NCBI RefSeq assembly: GCF_019880545.1
Contig: NZ_JAINVW010000001.1
Span: 1,399,916-1,463,915 of the forward strand
Direction: 5' to 3'
Source: Flagellimonas meishanensis
Lineage (GTDB): Bacteria > Bacteroidota > Bacteroidia > Flavobacteriales > Flavobacteriaceae
Length of the DNA stretch: 64,000 bases
Shown here: positions 41,939 through 50,800 of the stretch, one piece after another
How the letters are laid out: every line of letters starts with the position of its first letter
How positions within the stretch are numbered: position 1 is the stretch's first letter
Translations under genes and position numbers: made by a program
Notes under the pieces: generated by a model
What the model was told of the DNA's origin: nothing
What the model saw: the letters and a program-made list of their open reading frames with translations, nothing else
Database searches by the model: none

Positions 41939-44452
41939 CTAATCAAACAGAATTTTTAAGGTAGCATTTGGGGTTATGCCCAAGGATTGCTGTATTACCT
42001 GCTGGGCACTTTCCTGGGCATTCAATCGATAAAAAGTGTTGATGGGATTCTCCCGGTTTAACAGGTTCCAGACCGATATTCCAGCATGTATACCCGTATT
42101 TTTGGAAAGCCTTGTCTTGTAAATGGCCGAAACATCCAACCGCAAATAATCCTCCAACGCGTTGGCATTTGCCACGTCATAGTTGACTTCACCATCCACT
42201 ACCTCATTTCCATCAATGGGAGAGGTAAAAGGTTTTCCGGTTCTCCAGTTGACGCCTGCCGCTAAATGTAATGTGCGCGTGGATAGGGTTAAGCCTGAGG
42301 AAACCGAATGGGTAATGTCGAAATTACTTCTGAAGGTGGTTTCATCAAGTTCCTCAAAGGTATATTCGCTATTCAGATACCCATAGCTCAGCCACAGGTT
42401 CCAATTTTGGAGCTGTTTTCTGAGGAGCAGTTCCACCCCTTGGGCATTATATTTTCCAGAAGTTCTTGAAAATTCATACCGGTCCAAAAATCCTTGGCTC
42501 TGTGTGGTGATTCCCTCCACTTCCTTCAAAAATCCCACCACGTGGGCCAACCAGGTTCCTTGTTTGTAACTCAGGCCCAAAGATCCCTGTTTGCTTTGCA
42601 CAATGGGAATTTCCGAATCATTGGAAAGCTGCCAACGTCTTTTTTCAATGCCCAAAAAGTCATTTTGAAAGTTGATTACCTGTGAGGTGTTTTGGTGTTT
42701 GAACTCCCCCAAAACCTCCAAATTGAACCAGTCCAAAAATCGTTGGTTAAAACTCAGCCTGGGTTCCCAAAGCTGTCTTTGGAACTTATCAAGATAATTG
42801 AACCTTACGCCCGCATTTATGGAGGTTCCATTGTCGGGTGTGGCCCAGTCCATTTCCGTGAAAACTCCGTGGGCCCGCAATACCTCCCCGTCCAACCTGC
42901 GAAAGATGGGATCATCCACATCATCCAAGTTGGTAATCTTGGTTTCTGTGAAATGATAGCCGTTGCTCCATCCGAAATTCTCAAACAGGCTAAGCTTCGC
43001 TATGGCACGGATTCCTGTTTCCGAAACGATGTTTTCTTGTAAAAAACGTTGATTCTGGAGTACATTGGCGTTTACGGCCTTGAGTTTATAATCGGTTTCG
43101 TAAATGGTCAGTTCTGTGGCAAAATTTGATTTCCATTGACGGGTATAGTGCAATCCGCCGGCTATACTGTTTTGGTCCAAACTACTTTCCCTTATTTCCT
43201 CACTTCCGGCAACAAGTGCGTTTTCGTCGAACACTACTTGATTGGCGGTATAGATGAAATTCAATCGTACAAAGTCTTTGTCACTGGGTTGATACAACAG
43301 TCGGAATGAGGTGTCATAGAAATCAAATTCAACATTGGAGTTGGTGACGGCTCCAACATTGCTGTCAATTTCCGTGTCCCTGGTGATGCGATCGAAGTAC
43401 TCGGAATAGGTGGGGGTTTCAAAAAAATCGCTAATCGCCTTTCGGGCAGCCACCTGCACCGAGGCATTTTTGCCCAGAGGCGCATCTATGAACCCATTGG
43501 CATCGATCAGATTGATGCCAAGACTGCCTTTTAGTGCAGGGTTTATTTTCTTGTCCGTGGCCATGGCTATGGTCCCTGAAACCCCATCGGTAAAGGCTGT
43601 TGATGTACCATTTTTCTGTAGGGTCACCTTTTGGGTGATTTGTGGATTGTACATGGAGATGAGTCCGAAAAAATGCCCAGACTGATACATTTTGATATCA
43701 TCCCAAAGTATAAGGTTCTGATCATGGCTGCCCCCCCGAATGTTGATATTGGAAACGGTTTCGTCTATGCTCTGGATTCCTGGAAGGGCCTGTACCGATT
43801 GCAGGACATCTTCTTCCACCAGACCGGGCAGAATGGAAAACTTATCAAAATCCAACTGAAATGAACCATTGTCCAATTTGTCCATTCCTCGAATGAGATA
43901 GTCGGAGAGGATAATTTCTGGCAACTGCTGCTGGTCCGGCACTAAATAGATTGTGCCACAATCCTTTGTATTGAAGAATTTGAATTCCCTCCTCAGGGTT
44001 TTGTGGCCAATGTGTCGGATAAGGACCATGTCCGAAACGGTGGCTATCGGTAATTCGAAATAGCCTTCTTCATTGGAAACCGTTCCTGCTCTCCTGGACT
44101 GGACCGTGGTATAAGGTAGAGGCTCCCCAGTATCCTTGTCGAATAGAAATCCACATAGTTTTAAGGGTTCAGCGGTTATGGAAATCACCGTATCCGAAAC
44201 AAAACCAAAGTCCAGTCCGGTAGATTCTTTAAGATAGGTGAGCACCTCATCGAGATCAAGGTTATCCCCCGGTCTTTTTATATGTATGTTTTCAACAAGT
44301 TGGGAAGCGTAGTTAAACTGGACCTGAAATCGTTCTTGCAGTTGGGTCAGTACCGACACAAGAGGTTCATCCGCTTGGGTCCGTTGTCCAAAGGAGGATA
44401 TACTGAAAAGTATGGTTAGGGTATGAAAAAGAAGAATAAGTTTATTTCTCAC
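41939..44452 (-). CDS. FecA-type TonB-dependent receptor
   Basis: 837 residues with a signal peptide, a secretin/TonB N-terminal STN domain (about 30-95; VQFNYASQLVENIHI, then LTYLKESTGLDF), a carboxypeptidase-regulatory-like beta sandwich (about 98-180), a plug (about 200-300; LPGIQSIDETVSNINIRGG) and a 22-strand barrel to the C-terminal Phe-Asp. The STN domain is the part that signals to FecR. The start is GTG, overlapping the fecR-like 3' end by 11 bp. No SusD partner is present, so the ligand is probably a siderophore, metal complex or small molecule rather than a polysaccharide. Confidence 0.93.
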   Translation of the reverse strand: MRNKLILLFHTLTILFSISSFGQRTQADEPLVSVLTQLQERFQVQFNYASQLVENIHIKRPGDNLDLDEVLTYLKESTGLDFGFVSDTVISITAEPLKLCGFLFDKDTGEPLPYTTVQSRRAGTVSNEEGYFELPIATVSDMVLIRHIGHKTLRREFKFFNTKDCGTIYLVPDQQQLPEIILSDYLIRGMDKLDNGSFQLDFDKFSILPGLVEEDVLQSVQALPGIQSIDETVSNINIRGGSHDQNLILWDDIKMYQSGHFFGLISMYNPQITQKVTLQKNGTSTAFTDGVSGTIAMATDKKINPALKGSLGINLIDANGFIDAPLGKNASVQVAARKAISDFFETPTYSEYFDRITRDTEIDSNVGAVTNSNVEFDFYDTSFRLLYQPSDKDFVRLNFIYTANQVVFDENALVAGSEEIRESSLDQNSIAGGLHYTRQWKSNFATELTIYETDYKLKAVNANVLQNQRFLQENIVSETGIRAIAKLSLFENFGWSNGYHFTETKITNLDDVDDPIFRRLDGEVLRAHGVFTEMDWATPDNGTSINAGVRFNYLDKFQRQLWEPRLSFNQRFLDWFNLEVLGEFKHQNTSQVINFQNDFLGIEKRRWQLSNDSEIPIVQSKQGSLGLSYKQGTWLAHVVGFLKEVEGITTQSQGFLDRYEFSRTSGKYNAQGVELLLRKQLQNWNLWLSYGYLNSEYTFEELDETTFRSNFDITHSVSSGLTLSTRTLHLAAGVNWRTGKPFTSPIDGNEVVDGEVNYDVANANALEDYLRLDVSAIYKTRLSKNTGIHAGISVWNLLNRENPINTFYRLNAQESAQQVIQQSLGITPNATLKILFD

Positions 44453-45353
44453 GAGGTTTTACCCTGACTTTATCTGTTTCTATAAATGTGTGGTCCAGGT
44501 TTAAGGGTTCACAAATCGATTTCAGGGCATTCTCCAAGTTGTCATGTACAAAACCACCGGTAAAAAGTTGGTAAGTGTCCACATTCTCCAGGTTGATTTC
44601 CACGTCATACTGTCGTTCAAGTTCGGCAAAAACCTCTGAGACCTCGACCCTTTCAAAATTACTGATATTCTTGGTCCATTGGGCAATGGAATACATGTTC
44701 TTTCCTGTGGAGATGCTGCCGTTCAAAAGTCTAACATTGTCACCTTCCTGAAGGATGGTCTCGTGGTCACCTGAATTTACTCTCACAGTGCCTTCAAAAC
44801 ATCGTACCTCAAAAAAACCGCCCCGTTGTTTAACATTGAATTCAGTACCGAGCACGCTGACCGTACCAGTTGGAGTGACCACATCAAATTTTGCTCCCTT
44901 GGCCACATCAAAAAAGGCTTCCCCTTGCAATTGGATTTCCCTTTTCTGATTCCATTTTTTCTCGTTATAGGCAATTTCAGAAAGAGCGTTCACATTAACC
45001 ACGGAAGCATCGGGAAGAGTAATGGTTATCTTTTCACCAATATGGGTTTCAACTTTGGTCAAATTTTCATACAAGAAAAAATAATACATGGCAAATCCAA
45101 GAACAAAGACACTGGCTATGCGCATCAATGGCCTCACCCAGTTCAATGTTCTGACCTTGGTGTGCGATACGACCAAATGCTCCTTGAACGTTTTGTAATC
45201 ATCAACCCTTGAAAATTGGGATGCTTTGAAAGCAGAGGCATCCATTGCTATCCTTTTCAAAAAAGCAGTGTCTTCCAAGGCCTCAAAGGCTTTGGACTCC
45301 TCTGGGGTAAGCTCGTCGGCCAACCATTTTTCTATCAAGTAGTCCTTGTCCAT
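44442..45353 (-). CDS. FecR family anti-sigma regulator
   Basis: 303 residues: a short N-terminal cytoplasmic region (DKDYLIEKWLADELTPEESK), one membrane helix (about 85-105), the FecR domain (about 115-215; IGEKITITLPDASVVNVNAL, GEAFFDVAKGAKFDVVTPTG, VLGTEFNVKQRG) and a C-terminal DUF4974-like domain (about 230-300). It passes the signal from the TonB receptor to the sigma factor upstream. It lies between them and overlaps the receptor gene. Confidence 0.93.
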   Translation of the reverse strand: MDKDYLIEKWLADELTPEESKAFEALEDTAFLKRIAMDASAFKASQFSRVDDYKTFKEHLVVSHTKVRTLNWVRPLMRIASVFVLGFAMYYFFLYENLTKVETHIGEKITITLPDASVVNVNALSEIAYNEKKWNQKREIQLQGEAFFDVAKGAKFDVVTPTGTVSVLGTEFNVKQRGGFFEVRCFEGTVRVNSGDHETILQEGDNVRLLNGSISTGKNMYSIAQWTKNISNFERVEVSEVFAELERQYDVEINLENVDTYQLFTGGFVHDNLENALKSICEPLNLDHTFIETDKVRVKPREK

Positions 45354-45400
45354 AAATTGTCCTTTTGCCTATATAACAACTTAAAGGTATTTTTTCCTGA

Positions 45401-45925
45401 CTATTTTATCTTAAAACTTTCCAATTCTGTTCTCAGCACATTGAAAGCACTGTAAATTCGATACTCCACCACCTTTCTGGTTACCCCAAGCATTTCGGCA
45501 ATTTCCTCGTGTTTTTTTCCTTCAACCTTGTTCAACAGGAAGGCCGTTCTCTGCTCTTCCGTCAATCCGGCGAGCACCTCTTGGTATTTTTTATAGTATT
45601 CTTCCTGCTCCATCAAGAATTCAGGAGATTCATTGGTTTGATGTTTCGGATTGAGGGATTGGTATTTTAATACTACCTTTTGATGTTTCACTTCGTTGAG
45701 CATCAAATTATTGGCAACGGTATACAAAAAGGATTTGGCCTTATCAACGGTGACCTTCTTGCAATTTTCCCAGAGCTTTATGAACGCCTCTTGGATCTTG
45801 TCACTGGGATTAAGTCTATCCCCATACTTATAGTATAGATAGTCGTGGAGGTTTTGCGAGAGCCTTTCATAGAGACCGGCAAATACGGTTTCTTCACAGA
45901 CATCCTTATGCAATTCGCGCTTCAA
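45401..45925 (-). CDS. ECF RNA polymerase sigma factor
   Basis: 174 residues with sigma-70 region 2 (LSQNLHDYLYYKYGDRLNPS, DKIQEAFIKLWENC, SFLYTVANNLMLNE) and region 4 (LTEEQRTAFLLNKVEGKKHE, EIAEMLGVTRKVVEYRIY). It is the first gene of the sigma-FecR-TonB receptor set. The start codon is TTG: no ATG is present before region 2 and an in-frame stop lies just upstream, so a TTG or CTG start is required. Confidence 0.92.
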   Translation of the reverse strand: MKRELHKDVCEETVFAGLYERLSQNLHDYLYYKYGDRLNPSDKIQEAFIKLWENCKKVTVDKAKSFLYTVANNLMLNEVKHQKVVLKYQSLNPKHQTNESPEFLMEQEEYYKKYQEVLAGLTEEQRTAFLLNKVEGKKHEEIAEMLGVTRKVVEYRIYSAFNVLRTELESFKIK

Positions 45926-46042
45926 ATGGTTCAGTTTGGTTCAACCCAAATGTACAAAATCAAAGTTTTTATTTTTTTTTCAGGAATTTTTAAGGCTGTG
46001 TTGTTTTATAGTCAAACACTTGTGAACAAAAACGTAAATGCT

Positions 46043-47842
46043 ATGAAAGAAATTTGGAAACGCTTATTCTTATTATTGATTTTGGCCCTGGCCATGTTTG
46101 CGACCTCTTGCCGGGAAGAGGAATCCGTACTTATAGAATCACCTCCGGGAGAAACCCTTGAGGCCAACTCCAGCATAGCTGGTCTTTTGCGGAACACAGC
46201 CGCCAAAGATGGGTCCGATGACAATATCATAGACAATGCAAGTTGTATATCTATTGAACTTCCCGTTACCGTGATGGTGGATGGGTTGGAGATTATTGTT
46301 GATTCCCAATCCGATTTTGATACCATCGAGGACATTTTCGATGAATTTGATGACGACGATGATGTCCTTGAAATTGTGTTTCCCATCACTATTATCCTGA
46401 ATGACTTTTCCGAGGTGGTGATTGCCGATCAAGATGAATTGGAAAGCTTCACCGATGATTGTTCCGGCGAGAACGAGATTGACGACGACATTGAATGTGC
46501 CGATATCAAGTATCCTGTTACAGCCTCTGTTTTTAATTCCAACAATGAGATCATAGACACCATTTCGTTGTCCAGCGATGAGCAGCTCTATAAGTTTATC
46601 GATGATTTGGATGAGGATGATATTGTAAATGTGAATTTCCCAATCACTGTCATTCTATTTGATGGTACAGAAGTGCAAGCTTCCAATTTGGACGATTTGG
46701 AGAATATTCTGGAAAATGCCAAGGACGATTGTGATGAGGATGATGACAACGATTTTAATGATGATGATTGTGACAATTGCACCACAGATCAACTTTCTGA
46801 TGTGCTGACCGGTTGTTCCGACTGGTGGGTTGATAAATTGGAGCGTAACGACCAAGACTTGGAAGATCTTTACACCGGATATTCATTCAATTTCCTTGTA
46901 GATGGAACCCTTAGTGCGGTATCCAGCACCGATTCATTTTCTGGCACTTGGGAGACCAGCGGTTCCGGCAACAGTATTGCCGTAGTGGTCAATATCCCAA
47001 ACCTGACCGATTTCAATGCCACTTGGAACTTACATGAAATAGAGCAAAACTCATCGGAAAGTGATGTGGACCTACGATTGGGTGATGACCGCCTACGGTT
47101 CAGGACCAACTGTGCCTCCAGCGGAGGTGGCGGAACGGTAGGTGTGGATGACACTGCCTTGATCCAGGTATTGACCACAGGGGACTGGTATGTGACCAAC
47201 TATTTCGACGATGTGGATGAAACTGCACTCTTTGATGGCATGGTTTTCAACTTTGCCGATGATGGTTCTGCCACGGCCAATAATGCAGGGACCATTACCA
47301 ATGGAACATGGGCCACAGGGTCAGGCGACGAAACGGACCTTGAGTTGAACCTGAATTTCGGCATGAATGTTCCATTCGACGAGCTAATGGAGGATTGGGA
47401 TGTTTTGGAGGCCACCAATGATATCATCCGGTTAAAGGACATAAGTGGGGGAGATGGCACTACCGATTTCCTAACTTTTGAACGAAATCCATCAAGCAAT
47501 GGCAATGGAGGTGTGGACCTAAGCACGATCATAGTGGATGGTACTTGGACCATTTCCTCCTATTTGGATGACGGGATCGATGAGACTGCCAACTTCAGTG
47601 CATTCACTTTTAATTTTGATGGTAGTGGAACAGTGGTTGCCGACAATGGCAGTATAACCAATGGCACATGGTCGGTCCAAAATGGGGACAACAAGTTTGT
47701 ACTGGATTTTGGCGCTGCAATGCCCTTGGATGAATTTAACGACGACTGGGATGTTATTTCAGTTACCGATACCCAACTCGAGCTTCGCGACGTTAGTGGC
47801 GGAGGTGGAGGAACCGACACTCTAATCTTTACTAAACAATAA
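46043..47842 (+). CDS. Large acidic repeat lipoprotein
   Basis: 599 residues from the ATG at 46043. A signal ends in a lipobox (MFATSCREEES), with the acidic residues after Cys that serve as a surface-export signal in this phylum. The mature protein is extremely rich in Asp and Glu. A first part has repeats around FPITIILNDFSEVVI and FPITVILFDGTEV. A second part has modules of about 100 residues beginning CSDWWVDKLERNDQD. Three or four later modules end in DGTWTISSYLDDGIDET-like and ELRDVSGGGGGTDTLIF-like sequences. The same modules occur in the gene downstream. Function unknown; likely secreted or surface-bound, maybe Ca-binding given the acidic runs. Confidence 0.75.
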   Translation: MKEIWKRLFLLLILALAMFATSCREEESVLIESPPGETLEANSSIAGLLRNTAAKDGSDDNIIDNASCISIELPVTVMVDGLEIIVDSQSDFDTIEDIFDEFDDDDDVLEIVFPITIILNDFSEVVIADQDELESFTDDCSGENEIDDDIECADIKYPVTASVFNSNNEIIDTISLSSDEQLYKFIDDLDEDDIVNVNFPITVILFDGTEVQASNLDDLENILENAKDDCDEDDDNDFNDDDCDNCTTDQLSDVLTGCSDWWVDKLERNDQDLEDLYTGYSFNFLVDGTLSAVSSTDSFSGTWETSGSGNSIAVVVNIPNLTDFNATWNLHEIEQNSSESDVDLRLGDDRLRFRTNCASSGGGGTVGVDDTALIQVLTTGDWYVTNYFDDVDETALFDGMVFNFADDGSATANNAGTITNGTWATGSGDETDLELNLNFGMNVPFDELMEDWDVLEATNDIIRLKDISGGDGTTDFLTFERNPSSNGNGGVDLSTIIVDGTWTISSYLDDGIDETANFSAFTFNFDGSGTVVADNGSITNGTWSVQNGDNKFVLDFGAAMPLDEFNDDWDVISVTDTQLELRDVSGGGGGTDTLIFTKQ

Positions 47843-47859
47843 ACACAAATAAGAATACC

Positions 47860-48747
47860 ATGAAAAAATACATTTTAAACCTGGGAACTTTGGCTGCCAT
47901 CCTATTGATCGGTGCTTGCTCCACGGATAGTGAAAACGATGATAATGGAAACCTTGCCCAGCTGCAGGCCGATGTGGAGGAGATAACCAACACCGCTACC
48001 TCAGCTACTTGGACGGTCACAAACTTTGTGGATTCCGGTAAAAACGAAACAGCCGACTTTAATGGCTATGGTTTCACCTTCAATGAAGATGGGAGTTTGG
48101 TAGCGGACAATGGAAGTACCACCGTAACGGGCACCTGGTCGGTGACCATAGATGATGACTCCAGTGACGACTCCAACGATGATAGCTCCAATAGCAATCT
48201 AGATAATGATTGTAGTGGTTGTACCGTGGAACAGCTCACTGAGGTGTTGACAGGTTGTTCCGATTGGTTTGTGGAAAAATTGGAACGGGGCGATGCGGAT
48301 TTGGAAGCCGCCTTCACTGGATACGATTTCAATTTTTCTTCGGATGGAAGCATTACGATCACCACGGGTTCAGATACTTTTTCGGGTACTTGGGAAGCTA
48401 CCGGTAGTGGAAATAACATTCAAGTTGTCTTGGCAATAGCCGACTTGTCCGACATCCCAGATACATGGACCCTGCATGAAATTGAGCTTTACAACGGGGA
48501 ATCCAACGTAGATCTAAGGATCAATGGCGAAGACCGCCTCCGTTTCAGAAATGGTTGCACGCTTGGCAACTTCAATGGAGGGCAGACCACGGGTGAAATA
48601 GATTTCAACATATTTTTTGCCGCTCCGGCCGACTTTGCCGAGCTCACGGAAGATTGGAACATTGTTTCATATTCTGCCAATAAAATTGAGCTGATACACG
48701 AGAGTGGCGGAGATGGCGACATAGATTTGTTGACTTTTGAAAAATAG
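47860..48747 (+). CDS. Acidic lipoprotein, shorter paralogue of the preceding gene
   Basis: 295 residues with a signal and lipobox (LIGACSTDSEND). It shares modules with the gene 17 bp upstream: ATWTVTNFVDSGKNETADF followed by NGYGFTFNEDGSLVADNGS, then CSGCTVEQLTEVLTGCSDWF, then SFSGTWE-like and WTLHEIE with ESNVDLRINGEDRLRFRNGC. It probably arose by duplication and module loss. The same strand and small gap suggest one transcript, closed by a terminator at 48829. Function unknown. Confidence 0.75.
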   Translation: MKKYILNLGTLAAILLIGACSTDSENDDNGNLAQLQADVEEITNTATSATWTVTNFVDSGKNETADFNGYGFTFNEDGSLVADNGSTTVTGTWSVTIDDDSSDDSNDDSSNSNLDNDCSGCTVEQLTEVLTGCSDWFVEKLERGDADLEAAFTGYDFNFSSDGSITITTGSDTFSGTWEATGSGNNIQVVLAIADLSDIPDTWTLHEIELYNGESNVDLRINGEDRLRFRNGCTLGNFNGGQTTGEIDFNIFFAAPADFAELTEDWNIVSYSANKIELIHESGGDGDIDLLTFEK

Positions 48748-48828
48748 GAGAACTCAATCTATATATATTGCCCAACCCCATCCAAGATGATGGAAAGTTT
48801 CCCCTGCTATGGAAAAGAAGGTTGGCGG

Positions 48829-48862
48829 ACCGTCCCAATATATTTGTTGGGACGGTTTTTTT
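48829..48862 (+). terminator. Rho-independent terminator
   Basis: A 10-bp perfect stem (ACCGTCCCAA, 48829-48838, with 48847-48856), 8-base loop, then a T run. It lies 82 bp after the acidic lipoprotein stop codon. Confidence 0.85.
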
Positions 48863-48888
48863 ATATTTAATGCAGCGGGTTAAAAACT

Positions 48889-49521
48889 ATGAAAACTGTG
48901 AACGGGAACAATATGGCAAGTCCATCCAATTTTGAAAAACTTTTTCTAAAGATTGCCGAGGTTGGAACGCTTAAAAAAATTGCAAAGGGCACGGAAATCC
49001 TGCGTGAGGGGCAGTACGTAAAAGTTGTCCCTTTTGTACAAAGTGGGCTTATCAAAGTGTTCACGCGTTACGAGGACAGGGAACTTTTGCTCTATTACAT
49101 CCAGCCCAATGAGAGTTGCATTATGTCCTTTTCTGCAAGCATCAATAATGAGCCCAGCCATGTTTTTGCTATCACGGAAGAGGATACCGAGGCCATTCTG
49201 GTTCCCGTGAACGCATTGGACGAACTTGTGAAGGAGCATCCCAATGTGAACAACTTCTTCTTTCAACAATACAAAGGCCGGTATGCCGAACTTTTGGATA
49301 CGATCCAGCATGTTCTTTTCGACAAAATCGATAAGCGATTGTACGAACATCTAAGGGACAAGGTGCAGCTGAAAAATGAAAATCCGTTGCAAATATCACA
49401 CCAACAGCTAGCCAATGAAATTGGAACCGTTCGGGAAGTTATCAGTAGGGTCCTGAAAAAACTCGAGGGAGCAGGCATGGTAAAACAGCTCGGCAACAAA
49501 ATTCAAGTGTTGGACCTGTGA
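48889..49521 (+). CDS. Crp/Fnr family transcriptional regulator
   Basis: 210 residues: beta-roll (about 15-120; TEILREGQYVKVVPFVQSGL, then NEPSHVFAITEEDTE) and a winged helix (about 145-210) with ISHQQLANEIGTVREVISRV, where Glu, Ser and Arg occupy the Fnr/Crp half-site reading positions. No Fnr iron-sulfur cysteine cluster is seen and the cAMP Arg-Ser motif is absent, so the ligand is unknown; heme or NO binding as in Dnr is one option. It starts just after the terminator at 48829. A palindrome of the regional type overlaps its stop codon, and it is a second candidate reader of those sites. Confidence 0.9.
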   Translation: MKTVNGNNMASPSNFEKLFLKIAEVGTLKKIAKGTEILREGQYVKVVPFVQSGLIKVFTRYEDRELLLYYIQPNESCIMSFSASINNEPSHVFAITEEDTEAILVPVNALDELVKEHPNVNNFFFQQYKGRYAELLDTIQHVLFDKIDKRLYEHLRDKVQLKNENPLQISHQQLANEIGTVREVISRVLKKLEGAGMVKQLGNKIQVLDL

Positions 49522-49531
49522 CCAAAGTCAC
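49518..49531. promoter_or_regulatory. Putative Crp/Fnr-type operator
   Basis: GTGACCAAAGTCAC is a perfect dyad in the half-sites (GTGAC-4-GTCAC). It overlaps the stop codon of the Crp/Fnr gene and lies about 145 bp before the DUF2892 gene. The outer bases differ from the ATGA/TCAT copies and are closer to a classical Crp half-site. Confidence 0.4.
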
Positions 49532-49668
49532 TGCGCATCCCATTTGCTCTATTTACCTTTGAATGGAAAGAGATATGGAGCAGAAGTGGTCAATAGTGGT
49601 TTTGTTAAAATAATTCATCACCACGGCACCTTACCATCCATAATTGTGTTTAACCAAAGTTTTGTATC

Positions 49669-49878
49669 ATGAAAAAAAATATGGGGTCCGCGGACCGAAT
49701 CATTCGTTTTATTTTGGCAGCCGTAATTGCCATACTCTATTTTACCGGAATCGTTGGCGGCACTTTGGGAATGGTGCTCCTAGTCCTGGCAGGCGTTTTT
49801 GTACTCACCAGTTTTGTGAGTTTTTGTCCCTTGTACGCCCCCTTCGGAATCAGCACTTGTGCAATGAAAAAGAAGTGA
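49669..49878 (+). CDS. DUF2892 membrane protein
   Basis: 69 residues with two membrane helices: NMGSADRIIRFILAAVIAIL at the start and a second helix before a short tail (FCPLYAPFGISTCAMKKK) carrying the conserved Cys-Pro-x-Tyr-x-Pro-x-G motif and a further Cys. This matches DUF2892 (the membrane part of YgaP-type rhodanese proteins) over its full length. It follows the Crp/Fnr gene and ends at its own terminator. The open frame that crosses it from 49644 is a shadow. Confidence 0.88.
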   Translation: MKKNMGSADRIIRFILAAVIAILYFTGIVGGTLGMVLLVLAGVFVLTSFVSFCPLYAPFGISTCAMKKK

Positions 49879-49901
49879 CCTTTCGATTGCAATGCATTGT
49901 A

Positions 49902-49928
49902 AAAGAGCGATTTATCGCTCTTTTTTTT
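49902..49928 (+). terminator. Rho-independent terminator after the DUF2892 gene
   Basis: Stem AAAGAGCGAT (49902-49911) pairing with ATCGCTCTTT, two-base loop, followed by a T run. Confidence 0.85.
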
Positions 49929-50012
49929 ATTTTTTATCAGGATTTCTTGACGTTGGATTGTTATATATACAAAGGAAAATTCCAAATCTTACAAGTAATC
50001 AAATTTATTGTT

Positions 50013-50726
50013 ATGAAGCATTCAGTTTTATTTAGTATTGCAATTGGCCTACTCGTTGCCAGCTGTTCAAGTGATGATATGGATGAAAGCAGGATCCGCC
50101 TTAAGGTTGGGGCCACCAACGCAGTAGGCGCAAGTGCCAAATCGGTTAACCTTGAACAAAAGAACAATGCCAATGTTGTTTTTACCGATTTTCGCATTTC
50201 CATCAGGGATGTGGTGTTCAAGAATGATGATGACCCCAATAGCAACCTTGATACCGATGAGATACAGTTTCGGGGCCCCTACCAAATTGACCTATTGAAC
50301 GGAGGGGATGCCATTACGCAGACCATTGGGGACGTTGTAGTTCCAGATGGAACCTACAAAGAACTTCGTTTTAAATTTCATAAGGATGAGGACCTGCCTG
50401 CCACAGATGATCTTTTTGATCGGTCCATCTATATAGAAGGAACCATAAACGATGTGCCCTTTGTGTTCTGGCACGATACCAGCGAAAACCTCGATGTGGG
50501 CAGAAGCACTGGTGTTCAGGTAGCTGGTGGGGTCATTGATTTCACGGTAACGTTCAGCATGTCACAGTTTCTTAGTTCATTAAAGGAAATAGATTTAAGC
50601 CTTGCTGTGGATGGCAATGAAAATGGGATCATCGAAATTTTCCCCAACGATGATGATGGTAACCAATTGATTGCCAAAGACCTGAAAGACAACATCAAAG
50701 AAACGGCTGATTTAATAAATCAGTAG
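50013..50726 (+). CDS. DUF4382-like lipoprotein
   Basis: 237 residues from the ATG at 50013, which opens a lipoprotein signal (KHSVLFSIAIGLLVASCSSD). The mature part (ESRIRLKVGATNAVGASAKS, then FTDFRISIRDVVFKND, QIDLLNGGDAITQTIGDVVV, VPDGTYKELRFKFHKDEDLP) resembles the DUF4382 family of periplasmic beta-sandwich proteins of unknown function. The longer open frame from 49644 covers the DUF2892 gene in another frame and is not the real start. A strong terminator follows 24 bp after the stop. Confidence 0.75.
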   Translation: MKHSVLFSIAIGLLVASCSSDDMDESRIRLKVGATNAVGASAKSVNLEQKNNANVVFTDFRISIRDVVFKNDDDPNSNLDTDEIQFRGPYQIDLLNGGDAITQTIGDVVVPDGTYKELRFKFHKDEDLPATDDLFDRSIYIEGTINDVPFVFWHDTSENLDVGRSTGVQVAGGVIDFTVTFSMSQFLSSLKEIDLSLAVDGNENGIIEIFPNDDDGNQLIAKDLKDNIKETADLINQ

Positions 50727-50749
50727 TGGATATACGTAAGTTTCGTTTG

Positions 50750-50787
50750 AACATCCATGACAGAGGTTAGTCATGGATGTTTTTTTA
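50750..50787 (+). terminator. Rho-independent terminator
   Basis: A 12-bp perfect stem (AACATCCATGAC, 50750-50761, with 50770-50781), 8-base loop, then a T run. It lies between convergent genes, so it may serve the plus-strand lipoprotein chiefly. Confidence 0.88.
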
Positions 50788-50800
50788 TAACGAATTTTGA

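Noticed and set aside
46012..48419. Several long minus-strand frames opposite the acidic lipoproteins
   Set aside because: They arise from GAT/GAC-rich codons read backward (Ser/Ile-rich) and have no signal, motif or spacing of genes.
49644..50012. Long upstream extension of the DUF4382-like gene
   Set aside because: It overlaps the DUF2892 gene and its terminator in another frame, and the ATG at 50013 starts a perfect lipoprotein signal.
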